Notes under the pieces: model-generated
Seen by the model: only the letters and a program-made list of their open reading frames with translations
Database searches by the model: none
Told to the model about the DNA's origin: nothing
DNA from: Rhizobium sp. BK650
Lineage (GTDB): Bacteria > Pseudomonadota > Alphaproteobacteria > Rhizobiales > Rhizobiaceae
Assembly (NCBI RefSeq): GCF_014195325.1
Contig: NZ_JACIBK010000007.1
Location: 124,001-188,000, forward strand
DNA: 64,000 nt
Direction: 5' to 3'
Shown: in pieces, positions 25,808-34,592 of the stretch
Numbering within the stretch: position 1 is the stretch's first letter
How the letters are laid out: each line of letters starts with the position of its first letter
Translations under genes and position numbers: made by a program

Positions 25808-26526
25808 TCGACGTGCAAGACGAGGATTTCGAGGGCGACGACGGGGAAGGCGAAGGCACTGCCCGGGATCTGCAGGCCGAGATCGAAGCGGAGCGCATTG
25901 CCGAAGCGCTGGTTTTCGCCTCCGCTCAGCCGGTGTCCGAAGGGTTCATTACCGAACGTCTGCCGAGAGGATTTAATACGCATGAGATCATGCTGCGTCT
26001 GAAGGAGCAGTATGCGCCGCGAGGCGTCAATCTCGTGCAGGTCGACGGTGCCTGGGCCTTTCGAACTGCCGCCGATCTCTCCTTCGTCATTCGTCGCGAC
26101 GAAAATGAGGTGAAGAGGCTCTCGCGCGCTGCGCTGGAAGTGCTGGCTATCATTGCCTATCACCAGCCGGTGACGCGTGCCGAGATCGAGGATATCAGAG
26201 GCGTCCAGACCTCCCGCGGCACGCTTGATGTACTAATGGAGGCTGGCTGGGTGCGTTTTCGTGGCCGCCGCCGCACGCCGGGCCGGCCGGTCACACTCGG
26301 TACGACACGTGACTTTCTTGACCATTTTGGCCTGGAGGAATTGCGCGACCTGCCGGGCCTGGAAGAGCTGAAGGGTGCCGGCCTGCTGTCTGGCCGAATC
26401 CCCGCCAATTTCAACATTCCTTCGCCGCTCATGAACGACGAACTGACCGAGGACGAAGATCCGATCACCCAGATGGATCTTGAGGAACTCGGGCTGCTTG
26501 CGCCCGGTGGCGCCACCGAGGAATGA
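25804..26526 (+). CDS. scpB: Segregation and condensation protein B
   Basis: 240 residues from a TTG start that overlaps the scpA stop by four bases. ScpB has two winged helices that bind ScpA. Recognisable parts are EALVFASAQPVSE, RLSRAALEVLAIIAYHQPVTR and GRPVTLGTTRDFLDHFGL. The acidic N-terminus and C-terminus are variable in rhizobia. The lack of an ATG at this position makes coupling to scpA likely. Confidence 0.93.
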   Translation: MIDVQDEDFEGDDGEGEGTARDLQAEIEAERIAEALVFASAQPVSEGFITERLPRGFNTHEIMLRLKEQYAPRGVNLVQVDGAWAFRTAADLSFVIRRDENEVKRLSRAALEVLAIIAYHQPVTRAEIEDIRGVQTSRGTLDVLMEAGWVRFRGRRRTPGRPVTLGTTRDFLDHFGLEELRDLPGLEELKGAGLLSGRIPANFNIPSPLMNDELTEDEDPITQMDLEELGLLAPGGATEE

Positions 26527-26709
26527 CCAGGATTGGTCTTGCTTTTGCCACGCCCGGGCAAAACAATGTCAATCACTACTTTTCGCTGGATGAATGGCTT
26601 GTCACAAAGGCCGATACCGTGACATTAAGCTCAATCCAGAAGGATTGATGTTGGAAACCGGCACGGAAATTCTTACATCGAGGGAATACCGCAACAGGGA
26701 GTATGCGTA

Positions 26710-26901
26710 ATGGGTTCTTTTAGCATGTGGCACTGGTTGATCGTTCTGGTCATCGTGCTGTTGTTGTTCGGTCGCGGCAAGATCCCGGAACTGATGGGCG
26801 ACGTTGCCAAGGGCATCAAGAGCTTCAAGAAGGGCATGACGGACGAAGACGCGCCGGAAACTGCAAAGACCGTCGATCACAAGGCCGACGAAACGAAGTA
26901 A
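26710..26901 (+). CDS. tatA: Sec-independent translocase subunit TatA
   Basis: 63 residues. One membrane helix (WHLIVLVIVLLLF-like, residues 7-20), the FGRGKIPELMGDVAKGIKSFKKG hinge and amphipathic helix, and a short charged tail. TatA forms the pore of the twin-arginine translocon that exports folded proteins. First gene of tatABC. Confidence 0.96.
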   Translation: MGSFSMWHWLIVLVIVLLLFGRGKIPELMGDVAKGIKSFKKGMTDEDAPETAKTVDHKADETK

Positions 26902-26952
26902 CCACGTACGGGAAAGGGCGCAGCCCCCGCGCCGCCCGTTCAGGAGCCTTGC

Positions 26953-27594
26953 ATGTTCGATATTGGCTGGACCGAACTTTTGGTTATTGCGGTCGTGTTG
27001 ATCGTGGTTGTCGGTCCGAAGGATCTGCCGCCGATGCTGCGCGCTTTCGGCAAAATGACGGCGCGTGCCCGCAAGGTAGCGGGTGAGTTTCGCGCTCAAT
27101 TCGACGAAGCGCTGCGCGAAGCCGAGCTTGACGACGTGCGCCGCACGATCAGCGACGCCCAGAAGCTCAATCCGGTCAACAGTCTGCGCGAGGCGATGAA
27201 CCCGCTGCGGCAGATGGGTAACGAGATCAAGGCCGACCTGCAGAACGCGACCAAGGTCGACCAGCCGATCGAGCAGGGCAGTGAGAACAAGACGGATGTG
27301 TCGCCCGCAGACGGGTCTGCGCCGGTGGCGTCGCTCAATCTGCCGGAAATGAGCTTGCCGGAAACGCCGCCGGTCGTCCCAGTGCCGCAGCCAGTCGCTG
27401 CTGCAGCCGCTGCGCCGGTTACCGTGGCTGAAAAGCCGAAGGTTGTGCGCAAGCCGCGGGTGAAGGCGGCGGATAAGGCCGACGCAAATGCATTGGTTGC
27501 CGCGCCGGTCGCGAAGCCGAAGCGGGTCGCTGCAGCAAAGAAGCCGACCGAAGTCAAAAAGCCGGCCGCCAGAAAGAAGAAGGATGAGGCATGA
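26953..27594 (+). CDS. tatB: Sec-independent translocase subunit TatB
   Basis: 213 residues. N-terminal MFDIGWTELLVIAVVLIVVVGPKDLP is the TatB membrane helix and hinge; the amphipathic helix follows. The C-terminal half is a long Ala/Lys/Pro-rich tail of low complexity, longer than in enterics. TatB with TatC receives twin-arginine signal peptides. Its stop overlaps the tatC start (ATGA). Confidence 0.95.
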   Translation: MFDIGWTELLVIAVVLIVVVGPKDLPPMLRAFGKMTARARKVAGEFRAQFDEALREAELDDVRRTISDAQKLNPVNSLREAMNPLRQMGNEIKADLQNATKVDQPIEQGSENKTDVSPADGSAPVASLNLPEMSLPETPPVVPVPQPVAAAAAAPVTVAEKPKVVRKPRVKAADKADANALVAAPVAKPKRVAAAKKPTEVKKPAARKKKDEA

Positions 27595-28418
27595 GCGGTG
27601 ATATCGAAGACAAGCCGCAGCCGTTGATCGAGCACCTGATGGAGCTGCGCACGCGGCTCATCTGGTCGATTGCGGCATTCTTCATCGCCTTCATCGTGTG
27701 CTTCATTTTCGCCAAGCACATTTTCAACTACCTCGTCTACCCCTACAAGCTCGCCGTCAGCTGGGCTCATCTCGATGTCGAGAAGGCGCAGCTCATCTAC
27801 ACCGCGCCGCAGGAATTCTTCTTCACGCAGGTCAAGGTTGCCATGTTCGGTGGCCTTGTGATCGCTTTCCCGATCATTGCCGCGCAGATCTACAAGTTCG
27901 TGGCCCCGGGCCTGTACAAGAACGAGCGTCAGGCCTTCCTGCCGTTCCTGATCGCTTCGCCGATCCTGTTCCTGATGGGGGGCGCGCTGGTCTATTTCTT
28001 CTTCACGCCGATGGTCATGTGGTTCTTCCTGTCGATGCAGCAAGCGCCGGGCCACGATGAAGTGGCGATCTCGCTCTTGCCGAAGGTCTCGGAATATCTG
28101 AGCCTCATCATGACGCTGGTCTTCTCCTTCGGCCTCGTCTTTCAGCTGCCGGTCATCACCACGCTCCTCGCCCGTGTCGGCCTTCTGACGTCGCAATGGC
28201 TCGCCGAAAAGCGCAAGTTCGCGATCGTGCTCGCCTTCGTGGTGGCTGCTGTCCTGACACCGCCTGATCCGATGTCCCAGATCGGTCTTGCGCTGCCGAC
28301 GATCCTTCTCTACGAGATTTCCATCTACGCGGCACGACTCGTGGAGCGTCAGCGTTCCCAGCAGGCGCTTGAAGAGGCTAGCGAATCCTCTGAGGTCGCT
28401 AAGACGGACAGCGTCTGA
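27591..28418 (+). CDS. tatC: Sec-independent translocase subunit TatC
   Basis: 275 residues with six predicted membrane helices. The N-terminal PLIEHLMELRTRLIWS is the TatC signature. Conserved periplasmic loop around YKNERQAFLPF and helix with FGLVFQLPVI. TatC recognises twin-arginine signals. Third gene of the translocon operon, sharing four bases with tatB. Confidence 0.97.
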   Translation: MSGDIEDKPQPLIEHLMELRTRLIWSIAAFFIAFIVCFIFAKHIFNYLVYPYKLAVSWAHLDVEKAQLIYTAPQEFFFTQVKVAMFGGLVIAFPIIAAQIYKFVAPGLYKNERQAFLPFLIASPILFLMGGALVYFFFTPMVMWFFLSMQQAPGHDEVAISLLPKVSEYLSLIMTLVFSFGLVFQLPVITTLLARVGLLTSQWLAEKRKFAIVLAFVVAAVLTPPDPMSQIGLALPTILLYEISIYAARLVERQRSQQALEEASESSEVAKTDSV

Positions 28419-28511
28419 GCGGTTCGCGATACTTCCTTGAGTTCTGCCGTTTGCCATCCGGTCGGGGTTTCTCCGACCGGTTCATGTCTGTTGAAACGAT
28501 CTGGAACGACG

Positions 28512-29795
28512 ATGCTCGATATCAAATGGATCCGTGAGAATCCCGAGGCTCTCGATGCCGCCCTTGCCAAGCGCGGCGCGGAACCTCTGTCGCAATCTCT
28601 CATCGCCCTTGACGAGAAGCGCCGCTCCGCCGTGCAGAAGGCGCAGGACCTGCTCTCCCGCCGCAACGCCGCCTCCAAGGAGATCGGTGCTGCCATGGCG
28701 CAGAAGAATGCTGAGCTTGCCGACAAGCTGAAGGCCGAGGTCGCCGAGATCAAGGAAACGCTGCCGGCTGCCGAAGAGGAAGAGCGTGTGTTTTCTGCCG
28801 AACTCAACGATCAGCTCTCGCGTATTCCGAACGTACCGTTTGACGACGTACCTGTCGGCAAGGACGAACACGACAATGTCGTCACCCGCATCGTCGGCGA
28901 AAAGCCGCGTTGGAACCACACGCCGAAGGAGCATTTCGAAATCGGCGAGGCGCTCGGCTATATGGATTTCGACCGTGCTGCCAAGCTCTCCGGTTCGCGC
29001 TTCACGGTTCTGACCGGGCCGCTCGCGAGACTTGAACGGGCGCTCGGCCAGTTCATGATCGACCTTCACACAAGCGAGCACGGCTATACCGAAGTCAGCT
29101 CGCCGCTGATGGTGCGCGCCGAAGCCGTGTTCGGCACCGGCAGCCTGCCGAAGTTCGAAGAGGATCTGTTCAAGACGACGGACGGTCGCTATCTCATCCC
29201 GACGGCTGAGGTGACGCTGACCAATCTAGTGCGCGAGGAAATCCTCGACCAGGAAAAGCTGCCGCTGCGCTTCACCGCCTTGACCCCGTCCTTCCGCTCG
29301 GAAGCGGGTTCGGCCGGCCGCGACACGCGCGGCATGCTGCGCCAGCATCAGTTCTGGAAGTGCGAGCTGGTCTCGATCACGGATGCCGAAAGCTCGATTG
29401 CCGAGCATGAGCGCATGACTGCCTGTGCTGAAGAAGTGCTGAAGCGCCTCGGACTGCATTTCCGCACCATGACGCTCTGCACCGGCGATATGGGTTTCGG
29501 TTCGCGCAAGACCTACGACCTCGAAGTCTGGCTGCCGGGACAGAACACGTTCCGTGAAATCTCGTCCTGCTCGGTTTGCGGCGATTTCCAGGCGCGGCGT
29601 ATGAACGCCCGCTATCGTGGCAAAGACGATAAAGCGACGAAATTCGTTCACACGCTGAACGGCTCCGGCACGGCGGTCGGCCGCTGCCTAATCGCGGTTC
29701 TCGAAAATTATCTGAACGAGGATGGTTCCGTCACGATTCCGGACGTTTTGCTGCCCTATATGGGCGGTTTGACCAAGATCGAACGGGCGGTCTGA
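28512..29795 (+). CDS. serS: Seryl-tRNA synthetase
   Basis: 427 residues from ATG 28512. Class II enzyme: N-terminal MLDIKWIRENPEALDAALAKRG and a long antiparallel coiled coil (~30-100) that grips tRNA-Ser; motif 2 FRSEAGSAGRDTRGMLRQHQ; motif 3 GSGTAVGRCLIAVLENY. Downstream genes surE and pcm follow within 5 bases and by overlap, so it may share their transcript. Confidence 0.97.
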   Translation: MLDIKWIRENPEALDAALAKRGAEPLSQSLIALDEKRRSAVQKAQDLLSRRNAASKEIGAAMAQKNAELADKLKAEVAEIKETLPAAEEEERVFSAELNDQLSRIPNVPFDDVPVGKDEHDNVVTRIVGEKPRWNHTPKEHFEIGEALGYMDFDRAAKLSGSRFTVLTGPLARLERALGQFMIDLHTSEHGYTEVSSPLMVRAEAVFGTGSLPKFEEDLFKTTDGRYLIPTAEVTLTNLVREEILDQEKLPLRFTALTPSFRSEAGSAGRDTRGMLRQHQFWKCELVSITDAESSIAEHERMTACAEEVLKRLGLHFRTMTLCTGDMGFGSRKTYDLEVWLPGQNTFREISSCSVCGDFQARRMNARYRGKDDKATKFVHTLNGSGTAVGRCLIAVLENYLNEDGSVTIPDVLLPYMGGLTKIERAV

Positions 29796-29799
29796 GCCA

Positions 29800-30573
29800 A
29801 TGCGCATCCTGCTGACGAATGACGACGGTATCCATGCCGAAGGCCTGGGTGCGCTTGAGCGGATAGCGAGAGCGCTGTCCGACGATGTCTGGATCGTCGC
29901 CCCCGAGACGGACCAGAGCGGCCTTGCTCATTCGCTCAGCCTTTCGGAGCCGCTGCGGCTCCGGAAGATATCCGACAAGCACTATGCGTTGCGCGGGACG
30001 CCAACCGATTGCGTCATCATGGGTATCAAGCAGGTGCTCGATATTAAGCCGGACCTTGTCCTGTCGGGCGTCAATTCCGGCTCCAACGTTGCCGACGACG
30101 TAACCTATTCCGGTACGGTTGCAGGCGCGATCGAAGGCACGATGCAGGGCGTTCGCTCCTTCGCGCTCAGTCAGGCCTATATCTATGATAACGGTGCCCG
30201 CATCCTGCCCTGGGAGGTTTGCGAGGCACACGCGCCGGCGCTGCTCGAAAAGCTGATGGCAGTCGATATGCCGGAAAGCACGTTCCTGAACCTCAACTTC
30301 CCGAATTGCCGCCCTGATGAAGTCGAGGGCGTGGAAGTGACGGCGCAGGGCAAGCTTGCCTTCAATCTGCAGGTCGATGCGCGCACGGACGGCCGCGGCT
30401 TTCCCTATTACTGGCTGAAATTCGGCGAACGCGCCGGTGCCTTTACCGAAGGGAGCGATATTCACGCCCTCAGGCATAACAGGATTTCGGTAACACCTTT
30501 GAAACTGGATCTGACCGATTATTCCGTGACGGACCGCATAGCACGGGCCCTCGGACACGGAGTAAAGGGTTGA
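29800..30573 (+). CDS. surE: 5'/3'-nucleotidase SurE
   Basis: 257 residues. Metal-dependent nucleoside monophosphate phosphatase linked to stationary-phase survival. The family signature NDDGIHAEG sits at residues 7-15, with D8-D9 binding metal, and SGVNSGSNVADDV supplies the Asn ligand. Begins four bases after serS; its stop shares bases with the TTG start of pcm. Confidence 0.96.
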   Translation: MRILLTNDDGIHAEGLGALERIARALSDDVWIVAPETDQSGLAHSLSLSEPLRLRKISDKHYALRGTPTDCVIMGIKQVLDIKPDLVLSGVNSGSNVADDVTYSGTVAGAIEGTMQGVRSFALSQAYIYDNGARILPWEVCEAHAPALLEKLMAVDMPESTFLNLNFPNCRPDEVEGVEVTAQGKLAFNLQVDARTDGRGFPYYWLKFGERAGAFTEGSDIHALRHNRISVTPLKLDLTDYSVTDRIARALGHGVKG

Positions 30574-31223
30574 CGGCAAAATTGGCCGAGAAGGAAGGCT
30601 TCGCAGCGCTGGTCTTGAGGTTGCGCGCAGAGGGCATTTCCGACATCGATCTGCTGACAGCTGTCGAGCAGACGCCGCGCTCGCTTTTCGTGCCCCCGCA
30701 ATTTGTCGAGAACGCCTATTCCAGCCGCACGATCCCCATCGAATGCGGCTCCTTTCTGGAAGGCGTCGATTTCGCCGTCCGTCTCCTGCATCATCTGAAG
30801 GTCCGCCCCGGCCAGCGTGTGCTCGAAATCGGCACAGGCAGCGGCTTCACCGCGGCCGTTATCGGTCGCATAGCAGAGCGTGTGCTGACGGTCGATCGCT
30901 ACAAGACGCTGACGCTCTCGGCCCAGCGCCGGATGGAGGCGCTCAGCCTGCGCAGCGTCATTATCCGCCAGGCCGACGGCAGCAACGGAATGCAGGGAGA
31001 GGGCACGTTCGACCGCATCCTGGTTACGGCCGCCTTCAATTCCATGCCCCGCTTCTATGCCGATCAACTGGTGTCCGGCGGGTCCATGATTGCGCCGCTG
31101 ATGATCTCCGAAGATGAATGTCGCATGGTGCGGCTGACAAAGACGGGCAGCCGCTTTGAGCGAGAAGAGCTCTTCGCTGCTCCCTATCTGCCGATCGTTC
31201 CCAGGCTCGCTTCCCAGCTTTAA
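30570..31223 (+). CDS. pcm: Protein-L-isoaspartate O-methyltransferase
   Basis: 217 residues from TTG 30570, overlapping surE. Repairs damaged aspartyl residues by methylation. Motif I is VLEIGTGSGF at 84-93; the pre-motif RTIPIECGSF is the substrate region, with Glu in place of the usual Gly-Gln. surE-pcm pairing is classic in proteobacteria. Followed by the NlpD-like gene in the same direction, which supports the stress-survival operon layout. Confidence 0.92.
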   Translation: MTAKLAEKEGFAALVLRLRAEGISDIDLLTAVEQTPRSLFVPPQFVENAYSSRTIPIECGSFLEGVDFAVRLLHHLKVRPGQRVLEIGTGSGFTAAVIGRIAERVLTVDRYKTLTLSAQRRMEALSLRSVIIRQADGSNGMQGEGTFDRILVTAAFNSMPRFYADQLVSGGSMIAPLMISEDECRMVRLTKTGSRFEREELFAAPYLPIVPRLASQL

Positions 31224-31385
31224 ACCGGCGGGCCGTGATACCCGGCGGGTTATGATTTTTTGCCCGCAAACTTATGGTTATCAAGTTCTCAAAAATATAG
31301 CACTGATTCCAGCGCCTTAACCGCATGGTAACACTAACGCGCTTTAATAGATTCACAAATGGTTGCGTTCTAAGTGGGTCGAGTC

Positions 31386-32999
31386 ATGCGTTTCAGTCTT
31401 TCGCCGAAGTTCGGAAAAACGGCCGGCAATTTTCTGGTCGTCGCCTTGCTGGCGAGTGCAGCGACGGGCTGCAGCTCCGATGTAACACGTTTCGGCAGTC
31501 TGTTTTCCTCCTCCGGGCAGGATCAGATAACGACGAATTCGATCCCGCGCAGGAGCTTCAACGGGCCTCAGGGCGACCCGGTGCCGCGCGCCGATCTTGG
31601 GGGTTCGGCCATGCAGCCCTCTTATGCTCAAAATAATGGCGTTAACCAGCCTTATCCGGGGCGTCCGAGCTACAGTCCGGTTGCGACATCCAGCTCCAAC
31701 GCACGCATGGCAGCTGCACCGGTTTCCGTTCAGCGCACCGAACTCGCGCCGCCGAGCGCAGGGTCTGTTTCTCCGCGTCAGCGGGAACGGGAGGTCGCTC
31801 TTGCCCAGCCGTTCCCCGCCGCTCCGAAACCCGATCGTATCGCCCCGGCGGGCGCAAATGCACCGAGAGTTGCTCCCGATACGCTGACGACGGGTACGAC
31901 GCCGAAGGTTTCCGGCTGGTCCGCAACCAACGCCCCCTCGGTCACGCTGCGTCCCGGTGAAAACATCGCTGTCCTTTCCCGCCGTTATGGCGTTCCGGAA
32001 AAGGAAATCCTGCGAGTCAACAATCTGAAGACGGCCTCCGCGGCCCAACCTGGCCAGGCGATCCTCATCCCGACCTTCAACGGCGGCAACAACGCTGCCA
32101 AGGCCGCATCCCAGTCCGCCGATCTTTCCAAGCCCGGCAATCTGCCGCAGCCGACGAAGGGCCAGGAGCAGAAGGTCGCCGTCGTTCCTGGCGCGAACTC
32201 TGCCCGCGACAAGACCGTCGCAAGCGCAGATCCGACAGGCAAGGCTCCTGCGGGCGGCGGCAAGAACCCGAATGGCGCTGTCGGTACCTATACGGTCAAG
32301 CAGGGTGACTCGCTTGCCAAGATCGCCAAGGCGACAGGCGTCAATATTGACGATATCAAGGCTGCGAACAATCTGTCGGCAAGCTCGATCCGCATTGGCC
32401 AGGAACTGAAGATCCCGAACGGCGCGGCATCTGCCGACGCGATCAAGACCGCTTCCATTCCGGCGCAGAAGGTAGAGCAGGCGAAGCCCGCTCAGCCGGC
32501 CGCCGCTCCGGTTCAGACGGCCTCCGTACAGCCGGCGCCTTACAAGGCTCCTGCCGCGACACAGACGGTCGATGATGTCGAGAAGAAGTCCGATGTCAGC
32601 GCTGCCGCTCCGGAAGCCACCGGCATCGGCAAATATCGCTGGCCGGTTCGCGGCCAAGTGATCGCCGCCTATGGCGCCAACGTCAACGGCAGCCGCAACG
32701 ACGGTATCGACATCTCGGTTCCGCAGGGCACGCCGATCAAGGCTGCTGAAAACGGCGTCGTTATCTATGCTGGAAATGGCTTGAAAGAGCTCGGCAACAC
32801 CGTTCTCGTCCGTCACGACGACGGCACGGTCACCGTCTACGGCAATGCCGATACGCTGAGCGTTACCCGAGGCCAGAAGATCCAGCGCGGCCAGACGGTT
32901 GCCGTGTCGGGCATGAGCGGCAACGTCAAGCAACCGCAGGTCCACTTCGAGGTCCGCAAGGATGCGTCCCCGGTCAACCCTATGACATTCCTTGAGTAG
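31386..32999 (+). CDS. NlpD-like lipoprotein with two LysM and a degenerate LytM domain
   Basis: 537 residues from ATG 31386. Lipoprotein signal with lipobox Cys C29 (SAATGC). First LysM about 180-225 (ENIAVLSRRYGVPEKEI), second about 300-345 (TVKQGDSLAKIAKATGV). The C-terminal ~120 residues are a peptidase M23 (LytM) fold, but the usual HxGxD motif reads NDGID and the final HxHFE reads PQVHFE, so zinc ligands are lost. Like E. coli NlpD, it probably activates a cell-wall amidase rather than cutting peptidoglycan. Placed after surE-pcm, as nlpD is in gammaproteobacteria. Confidence 0.88.
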   Translation: MRFSLSPKFGKTAGNFLVVALLASAATGCSSDVTRFGSLFSSSGQDQITTNSIPRRSFNGPQGDPVPRADLGGSAMQPSYAQNNGVNQPYPGRPSYSPVATSSSNARMAAAPVSVQRTELAPPSAGSVSPRQREREVALAQPFPAAPKPDRIAPAGANAPRVAPDTLTTGTTPKVSGWSATNAPSVTLRPGENIAVLSRRYGVPEKEILRVNNLKTASAAQPGQAILIPTFNGGNNAAKAASQSADLSKPGNLPQPTKGQEQKVAVVPGANSARDKTVASADPTGKAPAGGGKNPNGAVGTYTVKQGDSLAKIAKATGVNIDDIKAANNLSASSIRIGQELKIPNGAASADAIKTASIPAQKVEQAKPAQPAAAPVQTASVQPAPYKAPAATQTVDDVEKKSDVSAAAPEATGIGKYRWPVRGQVIAAYGANVNGSRNDGIDISVPQGTPIKAAENGVVIYAGNGLKELGNTVLVRHDDGTVTVYGNADTLSVTRGQKIQRGQTVAVSGMSGNVKQPQVHFEVRKDASPVNPMTFLE

Positions 33000-33055
33000 G
33001 GATATTTCTCGAACAGCGAGATTTTCTGAGCAGGTAGAGCGTCTCAGGAAGTTGC

Positions 33056-33083
33056 AAAAGCCCGGTCAGCAGCCGGGCTTTTG
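33056..33083. terminator. Bidirectional terminator
   Basis: AAAAGCCCGG and CCGGGCTTTT with a six-base loop, between the convergent NlpD-like and DUF815 genes. Runs of A and T at both sides let it serve both strands. Confidence 0.88.
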
Positions 33084-33120
33084 TAGTTTCAAAACGTGTT
33101 GCGTAAATCTAGGAGATTCT

Positions 33121-33993
33121 TCACGCGCGATCGAGGTGGATGCGCAGGCGACCAGCCAGATCCTGGATATATTGCCAGGCGACGCGGCCGGAGCGGGCGC
33201 CGCGTGTCGTCGCCCATTCCAGTGCCTCGGCATGCATTTTTTCGCGCTCGAGGTTGAGCTCGAAGTGGTCGGCATAACCGTCGACCATCGTCAGATAATC
33301 TTCCTGGCTGCATTTGTGGAAGCCGAGCCACAGCCCGAAGCGATCGGAGAGCGAGACCTTCTCCTCGACGGCTTCGGACGGATTGATCGCCGTTGACTGC
33401 TCGTTCTCCATCATGTGCCGCGGCAGCAGGTGGCGCCGGTTGGACGTGGCATAGAAAAGCACATTGTCCGGACGGCCTTCGACGCCGCCGTCGAGCGCCG
33501 CTTTGAGGGACTTATACGCGGTATCGTCGTGATCGAAGGAGAGGTCGTCGCAGAAAACGATGACCCGGTGCGGCGTATCCTTGAGCAGATCGAGAAGCGT
33601 CGGCAGGCTGGCAATATCCTCGCGATGCACCTCGATGAGCTTCAGCGACACGCCGCTTTCACGGCGAACGTCTTCGTGCACGGCCTTGACGAGAGAGGAT
33701 TTGCCCATGCCGCGCGCGCCCCAGAGAAGGACGTTGTTGGCCGCAAAGCCCTCGGCAAAACGCACGGTATTCTCATGCAGTATATCGCGCACATGATCGA
33801 CGCCGCGGATGAGTTTCAGTGCCACGCGGTTGGGTCGCTTGACGGGCTGCAGATATTGGCGGGCAGGGGACCAGACGAAACAGTCTGCGGCATTCCAGTC
33901 GTTGGTCGCAGGCGCGGGTCCGGCCAGCCGTTCGACCGCATCTGCAAGCCTCTTCAGCTCCTGAAGCAGAACGCTATTGATTTCCTCGGCCAT
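33121..33993 (-). CDS. DUF815-family AAA-type ATPase
   Basis: 290 residues. Walker A GARGMGKSS at 92-100 and Walker B VIVFCDDLSF near 145-155; arginine-rich ATSNRRHLLP follows. The family is widespread in proteobacteria, but its cellular job is not settled. Convergent with the NlpD-like gene and divergent from yajC. Confidence 0.88.
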   Translation of the reverse strand: MAEEINSVLLQELKRLADAVERLAGPAPATNDWNAADCFVWSPARQYLQPVKRPNRVALKLIRGVDHVRDILHENTVRFAEGFAANNVLLWGARGMGKSSLVKAVHEDVRRESGVSLKLIEVHREDIASLPTLLDLLKDTPHRVIVFCDDLSFDHDDTAYKSLKAALDGGVEGRPDNVLFYATSNRRHLLPRHMMENEQSTAINPSEAVEEKVSLSDRFGLWLGFHKCSQEDYLTMVDGYADHFELNLEREKMHAEALEWATTRGARSGRVAWQYIQDLAGRLRIHLDRA

Positions 33994-34201
33994 CGGGTGC
34001 CTCCTTCATAGATTGCAGCGATAATCCGCTTTCATTTTTTGATGCGAGGTAGCATGGCCTTTCCACAGCGGAAAGGTTATGAGGCAGCGGAATTGGTACG
34101 GTTTCCGGCTGTTTTTGTTGCATTCATCAAGGCTGCAACTATAGTCCGGCGACTTGAAAAGAGAGGCGGGAGTCCGCCGCCCACAGCCTGAGGAGCTTAG
34201 C

Positions 34202-34549
34202 ATGTTTATCACCCCGGCATTTGCCCAGAGCGCAACCGACGCCACGAGCGCTTTCGGCGGCTCAGGTTTCGAAATGATCATCCTATTCGTGCCGCTGATG
34301 GTGGTCTGGTATTTCCTGCTCATCCGTCCGCAGCGTGCGCAGGCGAAGAAGCGTGAGGAAACCCTGAAGGCGATCCGTCGCGGCGACCAGATCGTCACCG
34401 GTGGCGGTCTCGTCGGCAAGGTCACGAAGGTCGTCGACGAAAAGGAAGTGGAAGTAGAAATCGCCGAAGGCGTGCGTGTGCGCATCGTCCGTACCGGTAT
34501 TTCCGAAGTCCGCGTAAAGGGCGAGCCGGTCAAAGCCGACGCCGCATAA
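34202..34549 (+). CDS. yajC: Preprotein translocase subunit YajC
   Basis: 115 residues from ATG 34202 (GAGGAGC-type site upstream). One membrane helix near residues 23-40 (MIILFVPLMVVWYFLLIRPQ), then a small cytoplasmic domain with VTGGGLVGKV. Accessory subunit of the SecDF-YajC complex. Followed by secDF after 43 bases. Confidence 0.95.
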   Translation: MFITPAFAQSATDATSAFGGSGFEMIILFVPLMVVWYFLLIRPQRAQAKKREETLKAIRRGDQIVTGGGLVGKVTKVVDEKEVEVEIAEGVRVRIVRTGISEVRVKGEPVKADAA

Positions 34550-34592
34550 TATGCGATAGCAATCCCCGCCGGATCGGAAGATAGTCGAGAGA

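Noticed and set aside
27096..28457. 453-codon minus-strand frame
   Set aside because: Antisense to tatB and tatC, no domain, no start signal.
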